Positions 31,545-40,229 of a stretch of DNA of 64,000 nucleotides are shown here, piece after piece. The translations under genes were made by a program, and so were the position numbers. The first letter of the stretch is position 1; every line of letters starts with the position of its first letter. The notes beneath the pieces were generated by a model that saw only the letters and a program-made list of their open reading frames with translations, searched no databases and was not told the origin of the DNA. Source of the stretch: Chryseobacterium sp. (GTDB lineage Bacteria; Bacteroidota; Bacteroidia; Flavobacteriales; Weeksellaceae); contig NZ_VOXE01000003.1 in the NCBI RefSeq assembly GCF_008014695.1, positions 124,001-188,000 of the forward strand. Reading direction: 5' to 3'.

Positions 31545-32623
31545 CAGATGCTCAGATCAATTTTTTTCTCGATTTCTTTTGGTTCCGGCATGATGAGCTC
31601 ATTATCATCATCAGAAAACTCATCCCGGTACACCTGAATCAGTAAAACCGTAATGGAAATAAGGATCGGTCCAAAGATTAGGCCCATAAATCCAAAAAGA
31701 TTCAGGCCGACAATAATCCCGAAGACGGTATTTAAAGGGTGAATATCTTCTAGCCTTTTCAACAAAGTAAATCTCAAAAGATTATCGGTTAATCCCACAG
31801 CGATCAAACTGTAAGCCCCCAACCCAAGGGCAGGTCCCACCTGCCCTTCTGCAATCATAAAAATACAGATCGGCACATAAACAATTGCCGCGCCTACAAT
31901 CGGAATCATTGAAGCAACTGCTGTTAGAGCAAAAAGAAGAATAGGACTCGGTGCTCCAAAAATAAAATAACCAATAACAGCTACAATTCCCTGCCCTAGG
32001 GCTACAACCGGGATTCCAATCGCGTTGGCTACTACCATTTTGCGAATTTTTTCACCCAACAAATTAACATTGGATTTTTTAAGCGGGGCCGAACTACGCA
32101 CAAGTCTTTCAAAAAGACGGGGTTTTTCCAACATAAAATAGAGGATGAAATACATGGATGCCACTACTGTTAGTGTATTAAAAGTACCGCTTAAAGCGCT
32201 GGTTGAGAGTTTCCCTGCACTGGCTTTAATTTTATCCATGTTCTCTTTGCTCAGGATGTCAATTTGCACCTTCTGATAAACAAAATCATGAATTTTATCG
32301 ATAAAAACATTGAATTTTGACATGTAAACATCAGCATTTCCCAATTTTTGCACCAAAAGATCGACGATAAAATAGATGGGAAGGACGAGCACAACCAAGG
32401 TACCCAAAATAATCACCATCGAAGCAACCCACGGTTTCCACTCTTTCTCTTCCTGCAGATAAAGATTGTATTTCCGGGTAATGATGTACAGCGTTATGGC
32501 TCCCAAAACCGAAGGAATGAAGAGCGACAGATTGAAGCAGACCAGTCCGGCAAGAATTAGGATGACGGCGAGCAAAAAAATCTGTTTTATTTTCGTTTCG
32601 CTGATTTGGTTTATTTTGGACAT
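31544..32623 (-). CDS. AI-2E family transporter/permease
   Basis: A 359-residue protein with about eight membrane helices and the family's domain layout: N-terminal helix pairs, a periplasmic stretch (about 90-140), then helices with VGLTDNLLRFTLLKR and GIIVGLNLFGFMGLIFGPIL. Members move small molecules or Na+/Li+ with H+. The AI-2 link does not hold for most. The substrate is unknown. Confidence 0.85.
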   Translation of the reverse strand: MSKINQISETKIKQIFLLAVILILAGLVCFNLSLFIPSVLGAITLYIITRKYNLYLQEEKEWKPWVASMVIILGTLVVLVLPIYFIVDLLVQKLGNADVYMSKFNVFIDKIHDFVYQKVQIDILSKENMDKIKASAGKLSTSALSGTFNTLTVVASMYFILYFMLEKPRLFERLVRSSAPLKKSNVNLLGEKIRKMVVANAIGIPVVALGQGIVAVIGYFIFGAPSPILLFALTAVASMIPIVGAAIVYVPICIFMIAEGQVGPALGLGAYSLIAVGLTDNLLRFTLLKRLEDIHPLNTVFGIIVGLNLFGFMGLIFGPILISITVLLIQVYRDEFSDDDNELIMPEPKEIEKKIDLSI

Positions 32624-32700
32624 ATAATATTTTTAAAAAGCAACGGAATTCCGCTGCTTTCAAATTTACAAATAAATTAAACTGAATATTCAAAAAATCT

Positions 32701-33426
32701 TTATGATTTAAACTCGAGTTGTTTTGGTTTTCCGCAGTACGCACAGTAAAGGGAATACATTGCTACACGCATGAACATTACAGTAAATACGATGCCTATG
32801 AAACAGAGGAAAATACCTGAAAGGCTGATCAAAAGCGCCAGAATCGAAGTGCCTAAAAACGTACCGTAATTTTCTTTCGCAATATTAAAGGATTTACTGA
32901 TCGCTTCTGTTGCTGTGGCATTTTCAAAAAGCAAAATCGGATATCCCAACATAAAGAACGGGAGAACGAAAAAACCAGGAAGCAAGCACAAAGAAAATGA
33001 AATTCCCACAATAATACTCGACAGCAGCGCATAAATCACAATATTCAGAAAATTCTGGCGGTAACCAATGAATAGGTCAGAAAATTCTATTTTCTGCTGA
33101 AAATGATATTTATTGGTAACGTATATGAATCCTACATACAAAGGAGCAAGCAACATTCCGAGTAATCCAGAAAGCCCGTAATAAAGTCTCAATCCCGGTA
33201 TCGCCCAAAAGTCGATGTCGCTGTCGCCTGATCTTACATCCTCAACCAAAGCCCAGGAATCGAAACCGGAAAAAGTCTGAAGCACAAAACTCCCGGCCAA
33301 ATACACCAATGTTGCAAGCAAGGCATAAAGAAAAACTCCTTTATAAAGGTCAAATGCGTGTGAAATAATTTCCCCGGTACTTTTTTGAGGAACATTATTA
33401 TTCTCAAATTCGCTGAAATTTTCCAT
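32701..33426 (-). CDS. Multi-pass membrane protein, family paralogue A
   Basis: About 241 residues, with six membrane helices and a short acidic N terminus. It shares the block (E/L)FSDLFIGYR with the next upstream gene, so the two are paralogues. Similar proteins are sometimes misnamed beta-carotene monooxygenase in Flavobacteria. No catalytic motif is visible. Function unknown. Confidence 0.7.
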   Translation of the reverse strand: MENFSEFENNNVPQKSTGEIISHAFDLYKGVFLYALLATLVYLAGSFVLQTFSGFDSWALVEDVRSGDSDIDFWAIPGLRLYYGLSGLLGMLLAPLYVGFIYVTNKYHFQQKIEFSDLFIGYRQNFLNIVIYALLSSIIVGISFSLCLLPGFFVLPFFMLGYPILLFENATATEAISKSFNIAKENYGTFLGTSILALLISLSGIFLCFIGIVFTVMFMRVAMYSLYCAYCGKPKQLEFKS

Positions 33427-33488
33427 CGTTTTTAATTTTATCAAATATAATTTTTTTTGAAATTAAAATGATGAAAAAGAACGGGTTT

Positions 33489-34208
33489 CTAATCGACCTC
33501 TTTAAAATATTTTTGGTAAAGCGTGTAAATAATGGCATTCATAAAAGGAAATGTGAGTAAAAACCCGACTCCGCAAAGCAGAATTCCTGAGTATTTAAAC
33601 AAGAAACCAACCAAAACACAAACCAGAATTTCCAGCAGATTGCTTTTCAGTACTTTAAAATTCAGTTCCATGGTTTCAAAGAACCTTTTATCCATAAAAA
33701 ACATAAGCGGAGCAGAAAATAAAGTGATCAGTACCCAGATAATTCCCAAAATAACAGTTGGGGCGGTATAGGTATAAATGACGAACCAAAATAAATAGAA
33801 ACTGATGTATTTGAAAAAATTGATACCTCGGTAGCCAATGAAAAGATCTGAAAGTTCCAATGGCTCTTTAAGATCCAACTTCCTGAAAATTAGGAAAACC
33901 CCGATATTCAGTGGAAAAAGAAAAACCAAGGTGCCTATTATAATTAAAGTCATATGATACCATTCCTGACTCTTGGAGATTTTCATGAGCTCCGCATTAT
34001 AGGCACTGAAATCTGAAATTAATTCTGAAGCTTCCTCAAGCTGAGAAATAATGCCGTATTTTGATGCGAAAAAGTAATAAACCATAAAAAGAATGGAAAG
34101 ATAAAGGAGGCTGAAGATCACCTGAAATTTTAGAGTACTGCTCCAGTAACCAAAAGCCGTTTTCAAAACCGTATCAATTCCCGTTTTCTGAGGATATTTA
34201 TTTTCCAT
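33489..34208 (-). CDS. Multi-pass membrane protein, family paralogue B
   Basis: About 239 residues, with the same helix pattern and the LELSDLFIGYRGINFFKY block as its downstream neighbour. The tandem arrangement suggests duplication and perhaps a heteromeric membrane complex. Function unknown. Confidence 0.7.
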   Translation of the reverse strand: MENKYPQKTGIDTVLKTAFGYWSSTLKFQVIFSLLYLSILFMVYYFFASKYGIISQLEEASELISDFSAYNAELMKISKSQEWYHMTLIIIGTLVFLFPLNIGVFLIFRKLDLKEPLELSDLFIGYRGINFFKYISFYLFWFVIYTYTAPTVILGIIWVLITLFSAPLMFFMDKRFFETMELNFKVLKSNLLEILVCVLVGFLFKYSGILLCGVGFLLTFPFMNAIIYTLYQKYFKEVD

Positions 34209-34285
34209 GCGCAAAAATAGCCATTTTGGTTTTTTAAACCGTCTATTTTCGTGTTTTACTTGGCTTTTTACCTAATTTTGCAAAA

Positions 34286-35263
34286 ATGACGAAGAAAGCA
34301 GAGGAGAATTTTAGTAAAATGGATGAACTTTCTTTGCAAGAAGTTCCCTTCTTTTTCATGATTAATTTTCAAATGGAAGAAGTCAGAATATTTAAAAAAA
34401 ATGAAATCACCAATTCAGGCTTATTAATTGATTTTAAATCATTTACAAACACGAGTAAAGGTTACGCGACCGACAAACAAATTCATCTTAAATCCTTTCC
34501 TCAATCTGTTGAATCTTACAAAGAGGGATTTGATTTAGTTCAGAAAAACCTGAAACTCGGCAATTCTTATCTTGCCAACTATACCTGCAAAACGGAAATC
34601 GAAAGCAATCTTACTTTAAAAGAGATTTTCCATCTTTCGCAGGCAAAATTCAAAGTATTGTATAAAGATGAATTTGTATGTTTTTCTCCCGAAACTTTCA
34701 TTGAAGTTACTAATAATAAGGTTTTTACCCATCCAATGAAAGGAACAATTGACGCTGCTGAAAACCAGGCGGCAGAAACCCTTAAAAATGATGTGAAAGA
34801 AAAAGCAGAACATTATACTGTGGTCGATCTGCTCAGGAATGACCTCAGTATGGTCGCCGATAATGTTAAAGTCGATGAATTTCAGCGAATCGATTTAATA
34901 AGAACGCAGCAGAAAGATCTTTACGCCATGAGTTCCGAAATTTCGGGCGATCTAAAGCCGGAATTTCGCGGAAAAATCGGCAGCATGATGAAAGAACTGC
35001 TTCCGGCTGGCTCCATTTTGGGAGCTCCGAAACGTAAAACGTTAGAAATAATTCTTAAAGCAGAAAATTATCAGAGAGGATTTTATACAGGAATCAGCGG
35101 TTGGTTCGACGGCAAAAATCTGGATTCCTGCGTCATGATCAGATTTATTGAAAAAGAAAACGGCAAATTATACTTTAAAAGCGGCGGCGGAATCACGCAT
35201 TTGAGTAAATTAGCCGACGAATACCAAGAAATGAAAAACAAAATTTATGTCCCAATTTATTGA
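34286..35263 (+). CDS. pabB: Aminodeoxychorismate synthase component I
   Basis: A 325-residue chorismate-binding enzyme with the short N terminus usual in Bacteroidota. Motifs: SYLANYTC, CFSPETFIEV, THPMKGTIDA, DLLRNDLSMVA, AGSILGAPKRKT and GFYTGISGWFDG. It makes 4-amino-4-deoxychorismate for folate synthesis. The KGTIDA and GAPKRKT forms favour PabB over anthranilate synthase. The following pabC gene, overlapping by 17 bases, supports this. Confidence 0.88.
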   Translation: MTKKAEENFSKMDELSLQEVPFFFMINFQMEEVRIFKKNEITNSGLLIDFKSFTNTSKGYATDKQIHLKSFPQSVESYKEGFDLVQKNLKLGNSYLANYTCKTEIESNLTLKEIFHLSQAKFKVLYKDEFVCFSPETFIEVTNNKVFTHPMKGTIDAAENQAAETLKNDVKEKAEHYTVVDLLRNDLSMVADNVKVDEFQRIDLIRTQQKDLYAMSSEISGDLKPEFRGKIGSMMKELLPAGSILGAPKRKTLEIILKAENYQRGFYTGISGWFDGKNLDSCVMIRFIEKENGKLYFKSGGGITHLSKLADEYQEMKNKIYVPIY

Positions 35264-35873
35264 AAGCATTAAAGTAGAAGACCGGGAAATTTTTCTTGCA
35301 GACCTCCATCAAAAAAGAATAAATGAGACTTTTGCCCATTTCGGGAAAGAAGGGTCAATTGATTTGGAAAAGATCTTTAAAGACCTGGAACTGGATGATG
35401 ATGGACTTTATAAACTGAAAATTTCTTACGGTTTAAATAAAATCTTCAGAACACAGCTGATCCCCTACGCGATTTCCGAAATTGATGATTTTCAACTGGT
35501 TGAAAATAATTCATTCGATTATTCCTTTAAGTTCGAAGACCGGAAAGAATTCGACATAATGAAGGCGAAAGCAAAAGCAGAAGAAATCATTATTGTTAAA
35601 AATAACCACATTACCGATACATCTTATTCCAACATCCTTTTCCTGAAAAAGAAAGATTGGTTTACGCCTTCTACCTTTCTGCTGAACGGCGTTCAGAGAC
35701 AGCATCTGCTTAAAACCAGGAAAATTAAAGAAGCGGAAATCACTTTACAAAATATGAGCGATTATTCTCATTTTCAGCTTATCAATGCCATGAACGATTT
35801 CGACGACATGTTTATTTATCCGATTTCAAAAATCAGCAATTTGCCGGAAAATTCGGATTATATGGAATTATAG
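35247..35873 (+). CDS. pabC: Aminodeoxychorismate lyase (class IV aminotransferase fold)
   Basis: A 208-residue PLP enzyme of fold type IV, shorter than the usual 270 residues, with TDTSYSNILFLKKKDWFTPS and LLNGVQRQHLL. It should convert aminodeoxychorismate to p-aminobenzoate and pyruvate. Overlap with pabB supports the role. Confidence 0.8.
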   Translation: MSQFIESIKVEDREIFLADLHQKRINETFAHFGKEGSIDLEKIFKDLELDDDGLYKLKISYGLNKIFRTQLIPYAISEIDDFQLVENNSFDYSFKFEDRKEFDIMKAKAKAEEIIIVKNNHITDTSYSNILFLKKKDWFTPSTFLLNGVQRQHLLKTRKIKEAEITLQNMSDYSHFQLINAMNDFDDMFIYPISKISNLPENSDYMEL

Positions 35874-35883
35874 TCGGCCTTTA

Positions 35884-37548
35884 TTACTTCATAAACTCAA
35901 AATATCCTTTCAGAATCTCCGCATTTTCAATTTCGGCCGTATCCACCTCCAGGATTTTTGGCTGCGCATCCGGACTGAAGAAATTGTCAAGCACCCGAAC
36001 CAAAGTGTCTTCATCTTCCACCCTTGTGTAAGAAAACCCGAAATTTTTGGCTAAAAGTTCAGCGTTTTTATGATGTTTGGTCAGAATAAACTCATCCAAA
36101 GCGTTTGCTGTTCCGGGTCCGGGAATAATTTTAAAGATGTCGCCACCGCCGTTGTTGAAAATGATGATGCGGGTGTATGGAGGAATATACTGGTTCCAAA
36201 GCCCATTGATGTCGTAAAAAAAGCTTACTTCTCCGGTTACAAGCAGCGTAGGCTGGGTATTTCTCATTGCATAACCCATCGCGGTGGAAGTGCACCCATC
36301 GATGCCACTTGTTCCGCGGTTGCTGTGAATTCTGTATTGCTGATAACTGAACAGTTGCGCATACCGTATTGCCGAGCTGTTGCTGATATGGACATGGTAA
36401 TTATTCGGTATTTTTTCCGAAAGGATTTCAAAAAACTTGAAATCCGAGAATACCACATTCTGACAATATTCCAGATGCTTTAAATCTTTTTTATCCCTCA
36501 AAACATCCCAAAGATTGAAATAAGACTGCGGTTCCAGTTTAATGAAATTCAGTAATTTACCGAAGAAAATTTCCGGCTGAGTCTCTATTTTTTCAGTTAA
36601 TGAAAAGTAGGTGTCGGGTTGCCAAACCTCATCAATATGCCAGTGATTTTTCGGATGTGCTTTTCTTAAAAACTGTTTCACTTTTTTAGAAACGACGTTT
36701 TGGCCGACCGTAATCAGCAGGTCCGGCGCATAATTTTTGCAGTCTTCATCCGAAAAATTGAAAATATAGCGGTCGATATGACTGAAGAATTTATCGTTCT
36801 TCAGATTGGAATTCACTTCTGTCAGAATCACCGCACTGTGGTTTTTAACCAGCTGAAAAAGCTGCATTTCAAGTTTCTCACTGTAATCTCTTGTGCCCAC
36901 TAAAATCAGGATTCTTTTCGCCAAATTCCACTCCGCTATTAACTGCGAGGGAAGCTCATATTTTTTATGATGAAAGGTTTTTTCCACCTTCGGATAATGC
37001 GGAACTTCGGAAACAAGTTCGTAAAGCGGTTCAGCAAGCGGAATATTGATATGCACCGGTCCCTGTTTCTCAAAACATAGTTCAATCGCTTTTTTAATTA
37101 AATCAAAATTTTCCTCATCAGCGTTTTCTTTTTCATCTTCCAGAAGCTGGAAATCTCCGTATGAATGTTGCTGAAAAAGATCTTTCTGGCGTATCGTCTG
37201 TCCATCGAAAATATCGGTATAATCGCTAGGCCGGTCTGCTGTTAAAACCAAAAGCGGCACATTCTGGTAAAAAGCTTCTGTAATAGACGGATAATAATTG
37301 GCCGCAGCAGATCCGCTTGTACAGGTGATTGCGACGGGCATTTTCTCACTTTTTGCCATGCCTATCCCTACAAAACCCGCACTCCTTTCATCAACAATGC
37401 TGTAACAGTTGAATTCATCCGTTTCGGAAAAATGAATCGCTAGAGGGGCATTTCTGGAACCTGGCGAGATGACGATATTGAAAATTCCGTATTCTTTTAA
37501 AAGGTGTGCTAAGATCTGGATGCTGCGTTTGGATGAAAACTGTTTCAT
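35884..37548 (-). CDS. menD: SEPHCHC synthase MenD
   Basis: A 554-residue ThDP enzyme: ISPGSRNAPLA (residues 23-33), CTSGSAAANYYPS, LTADRPSD, GQTIRQKDLF, and NRGTSGIDGCTSTAMGYA as the ThDP-binding region with the GGGDIF segment. It joins isochorismate and 2-oxoglutarate in menaquinone synthesis. No other men gene is nearby. Confidence 0.94.
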   Translation of the reverse strand: MKQFSSKRSIQILAHLLKEYGIFNIVISPGSRNAPLAIHFSETDEFNCYSIVDERSAGFVGIGMAKSEKMPVAITCTSGSAAANYYPSITEAFYQNVPLLVLTADRPSDYTDIFDGQTIRQKDLFQQHSYGDFQLLEDEKENADEENFDLIKKAIELCFEKQGPVHINIPLAEPLYELVSEVPHYPKVEKTFHHKKYELPSQLIAEWNLAKRILILVGTRDYSEKLEMQLFQLVKNHSAVILTEVNSNLKNDKFFSHIDRYIFNFSDEDCKNYAPDLLITVGQNVVSKKVKQFLRKAHPKNHWHIDEVWQPDTYFSLTEKIETQPEIFFGKLLNFIKLEPQSYFNLWDVLRDKKDLKHLEYCQNVVFSDFKFFEILSEKIPNNYHVHISNSSAIRYAQLFSYQQYRIHSNRGTSGIDGCTSTAMGYAMRNTQPTLLVTGEVSFFYDINGLWNQYIPPYTRIIIFNNGGGDIFKIIPGPGTANALDEFILTKHHKNAELLAKNFGFSYTRVEDEDTLVRVLDNFFSPDAQPKILEVDTAEIENAEILKGYFEFMK

Positions 37549-37676
37549 TGAAAATTTTTGAAGTGTTCGGTTTAAATAGAAGATATGGATGACCGGACTC
37601 CTGCAAATTTACTGATAATTAAAATTTTAATTATTTAAAATCCCTTAAATTTGCAGGGAATTTTTAATCCAAATAA

Positions 37677-38627
37677 ATGAAACAGGTTCCAAGTGTGGAT
37701 TTGCGTGATTTCCTTTCGGGTGACCCGGAACGCAAACAAAAATTTGTAAATGAAATCGGAAAAGCATACGAAGAAATCGGCTTTGTTGCCCTGAAAGGTC
37801 ACTTTCTGGATGACAGTCTCGTCAAAGATCTTTACAGCGAAGTGAAGAATTTCTTTGACCTGCCGGTAGAAACCAAGCAGAAATATGAGATCCCGGGAAT
37901 CGGAGGCCAGCGCGGTTACGTAGGTTTCGGAAAAGAAACTGCAAAAGGTTTCAAAAAAGGCGACCTGAAAGAATTCTGGCATTTCGGACAGTATCTGGAA
38001 GAAGGTTCGGAATATTCAGAGGTTTATCCGGACAATGTTGAAGTTTCCGAAAACCCGAAATTCAATGAAATTGGGAAAGAAGCATATAAAATGCTGGAAA
38101 AAACCGGTGTCTATGTGCTGCGCGCTTTGGCAATTCACTTAGGTCTTGATGAGTTTTACTTCGACAAATTTGTAGCCGAAGGAAACTCAATCTTAAGACC
38201 TATTCATTATCCCCCAATCACAGAAGAACCGGACAATGCAGTTCGCGCTGCTGCTCATGGTGACATTAATTTAATCACCCTTTTAATGGGCGCTCAGGGA
38301 AAAGGCCTGCAGGTGATGAATCACAACGGCGAATGGATTGATGCGATTGCAGAACCCGATGAACTGATGATCAACGTGGGTGATATGCTCTCGCGACACA
38401 CGAACAACAAACTGAAATCTACCATTCATCAGGTGGTTAATCCACCACGGGAGTTGTGGGGAACTTCGAGGTATTCGATTCCGTTTTTTATGCATCCGGT
38501 TAGCGAAATGCCGCTGAATGCGCTTGAAAACACGGTGGACGAAAACAATCCCAAACTTTATGAAGATACGACTGCCGGAGAATTTCTTCACGAAAGACTG
38601 GTAGAACTGGGACTGATCAAAAAATAA
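37677..38627 (+). CDS. 2-oxoglutarate/Fe(II)-dependent oxygenase, isopenicillin N synthase-like
   Basis: A 316-residue protein with an N-terminal DIOX_N part (DFLSGDPERKQKFVNEIGKAYEEIGFV) and a double-stranded beta-helix core. Metal ligands are His in AAHGDINLITLL (HxD) and a distal His in KSTIHQVVNPP, with a later RYSIPFF for 2-oxoglutarate. The substrate is unknown. The gene stands alone between menD and a hairpin-rich terminator. Confidence 0.85.
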   Translation: MKQVPSVDLRDFLSGDPERKQKFVNEIGKAYEEIGFVALKGHFLDDSLVKDLYSEVKNFFDLPVETKQKYEIPGIGGQRGYVGFGKETAKGFKKGDLKEFWHFGQYLEEGSEYSEVYPDNVEVSENPKFNEIGKEAYKMLEKTGVYVLRALAIHLGLDEFYFDKFVAEGNSILRPIHYPPITEEPDNAVRAAAHGDINLITLLMGAQGKGLQVMNHNGEWIDAIAEPDELMINVGDMLSRHTNNKLKSTIHQVVNPPRELWGTSRYSIPFFMHPVSEMPLNALENTVDENNPKLYEDTTAGEFLHERLVELGLIKK

Positions 38628-38645
38628 TTTTTTTTATAAATGTCG

Positions 38646-38674
38646 AAAGGCGAACCTGTTGGTTCGCCTTTTTT
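38646..38674 (+). terminator. Intrinsic terminator of the oxygenase gene
   Basis: A 10-bp stem AAGGCGAACC/GGTTCGCCTT with loop TGTT and a T run, 20 bases after the stop codon. Confidence 0.8.
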
Positions 38675-38722
38675 GCTTGGTTCTTTTGGCGGCGGCTTCG
38701 CCGCCGCCAAAAGAACCAAGCA
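38674..38722. repeat. Perfect 23-bp-arm GC-rich hairpin
   Basis: Arms of 23 bases (38674-38696 and 38700-38722), exactly complementary, around a TTC loop. The inner part is (GGC)3/(GCC)3. It directly follows the oxygenase terminator and touches the stop of the converging radical SAM gene. Its GC content is far above that of its surroundings. It may be a second terminator or a REP-like element. Confidence 0.85.
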
Positions 38723-38723
38723 T

Positions 38724-39767
38724 TTAAAACAGCCTTAACTGCTGCTCTTTCGTTCCGGTAAAATTCTCTGCTGAAAGCCGTGGCATTTCCCTGTCAGAAA
38801 AAAACTTTCTCTTTCCGAGCGCAAAGGTGTTGTGAATCATTTCGGCAATATTTCCTTCGCCTTTATATCTTTCGTGGTACCTTTTATCTCCCAGATTTCC
38901 GCCACGCATGGAACGGATAAGGTTCAGGACTTTCTGTGCACGGTCCGGAAAATGCGCATTGATCCAGTTCACAAAAACCGGTTCAACACAATCATTCAGC
39001 CGCACCAAAACGTAGCCGAAACTCTTCGCACCGGCATCAGAAACCGTTTTTAAAATATTCAGACTTTCATCGCTTGTCAGTCCCGGAATTACAGGCGCAA
39101 CCATCACGCCTACCGGAATTTTATTTTCCGAAAGAATTTCAATCGCTTTTATCTTATTTCTGGCCGAGGAAGTCCGCGGCTCCATTTTTCTTCGGATTTC
39201 TTCGCTGATGGTGGGAATACTGAATGAAACTGACACAAGATTTTGCTTTGCCATCGGTATCAGAAGATCCAAATCCCTTAAAACCAGCGCGTTTTTAGTT
39301 AGAATAGAAACGGGATGCCGGTAATCAAGGCAAACCTTCAGGATTTTTCTCGTGATTTCAAATTCCCTTTCGGCGGGTTGGTAGCAGTCGGTATTTCCGG
39401 AAAGCATAATGGTTTTTGGAATGTAATTCCGTTTCTGGAAGAATTTTTCCAATAATTCCGGAGCGTTCTTCTTCACCATTATTTTGCGTTCAAAATCGGT
39501 CCCGGCAGAGAAACCCCAGTATTCGTGCGTTGGTCTTGCGAAACAGTAGGAACAGCCGTGTTCGCAGCCCTGATATGGATTCATCGAATATTCCATCCTC
39601 AGATCGGGACTTTTTACTGCATTGACAATCGTTTTGGGAAAAACTTCGGTGAAAGATGTTTTTTCTTTTACAAAATCTTCTTCCTCTGGTTCAAAAGTAT
39701 AGCGGTCGAAACGATTGATCTCGTTTCGCTGTGCGCCCTGACCTTTGATGAAGTTTTCGTTTGACAT
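38724..39767 (-). CDS. PA0069-family radical SAM protein
   Basis: A 347-residue radical SAM protein with CEHGCSYC as the 4Fe-4S motif (CxxxCxxC), preceded by MNPYQGCEHGCSYCFARPTH and followed by MLSGNTDCYQPAERE, the signature of the PA0069/SPL-related group. The reaction is unknown. Spore photoproduct lyase is a distant relative. Confidence 0.87.
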   Translation of the reverse strand: MSNENFIKGQGAQRNEINRFDRYTFEPEEEDFVKEKTSFTEVFPKTIVNAVKSPDLRMEYSMNPYQGCEHGCSYCFARPTHEYWGFSAGTDFERKIMVKKNAPELLEKFFQKRNYIPKTIMLSGNTDCYQPAEREFEITRKILKVCLDYRHPVSILTKNALVLRDLDLLIPMAKQNLVSVSFSIPTISEEIRRKMEPRTSSARNKIKAIEILSENKIPVGVMVAPVIPGLTSDESLNILKTVSDAGAKSFGYVLVRLNDCVEPVFVNWINAHFPDRAQKVLNLIRSMRGGNLGDKRYHERYKGEGNIAEMIHNTFALGKRKFFSDREMPRLSAENFTGTKEQQLRLF

Positions 39768-39899
39768 TAGAAAATAAATGATTTTGTAAGTGCTAAATTA
39801 AATTTTAGTGAGAAGAAATAATCAGTTTTAAGACGGGAGTTTTCCACAAAAAAAACCTGCTTTCGGAGAAAACAGGATTGATAAAATTTATATAAAAAT

Positions 39900-40094
39900 T
39901 TACAGCATGGCTAAAAACTCCACTCCATGATGATCATCTTTTTTATGAGTCTTATCAAAATGGCGGTGAAAATCAGCGTAATAATCCTGATACTGTTTAT
40001 TTCTTTCAGATAAAAACCTCTTAATGCCAAAAAGCCCCAAGCCAATGAGAACCCCGATACTACCTGCCAATAAAATTTTTGTATCTCTTTCCAT
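39900..40094 (-). CDS. Small membrane-anchored protein, 64 aa
   Basis: I start at MERDTKILLAGS, which gives 64 residues with one N-terminal membrane helix (residues 6-24) and a His/Asp-rich soluble tail (HRHFDKTHKKDDHHG). The tail could bind metal, but no family is known. The longer frame starts in the gene-less leader. Confidence 0.55.
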   Translation of the reverse strand: MERDTKILLAGSIGVLIGLGLFGIKRFLSERNKQYQDYYADFHRHFDKTHKKDDHHGVEFLAML

Positions 40095-40229
40095 ATTTTG
40101 AAATTTAAAACTAAAAACAAGCAAATCCTGTTCCTTTTTAAGCAAACATAATTTTAAAGTTTGTTAATATCGATGTGTCGTCCGCAAAATCATTTAATTT
40201 TTCTAATTTTGGTAAAATCGTGATTAAAA

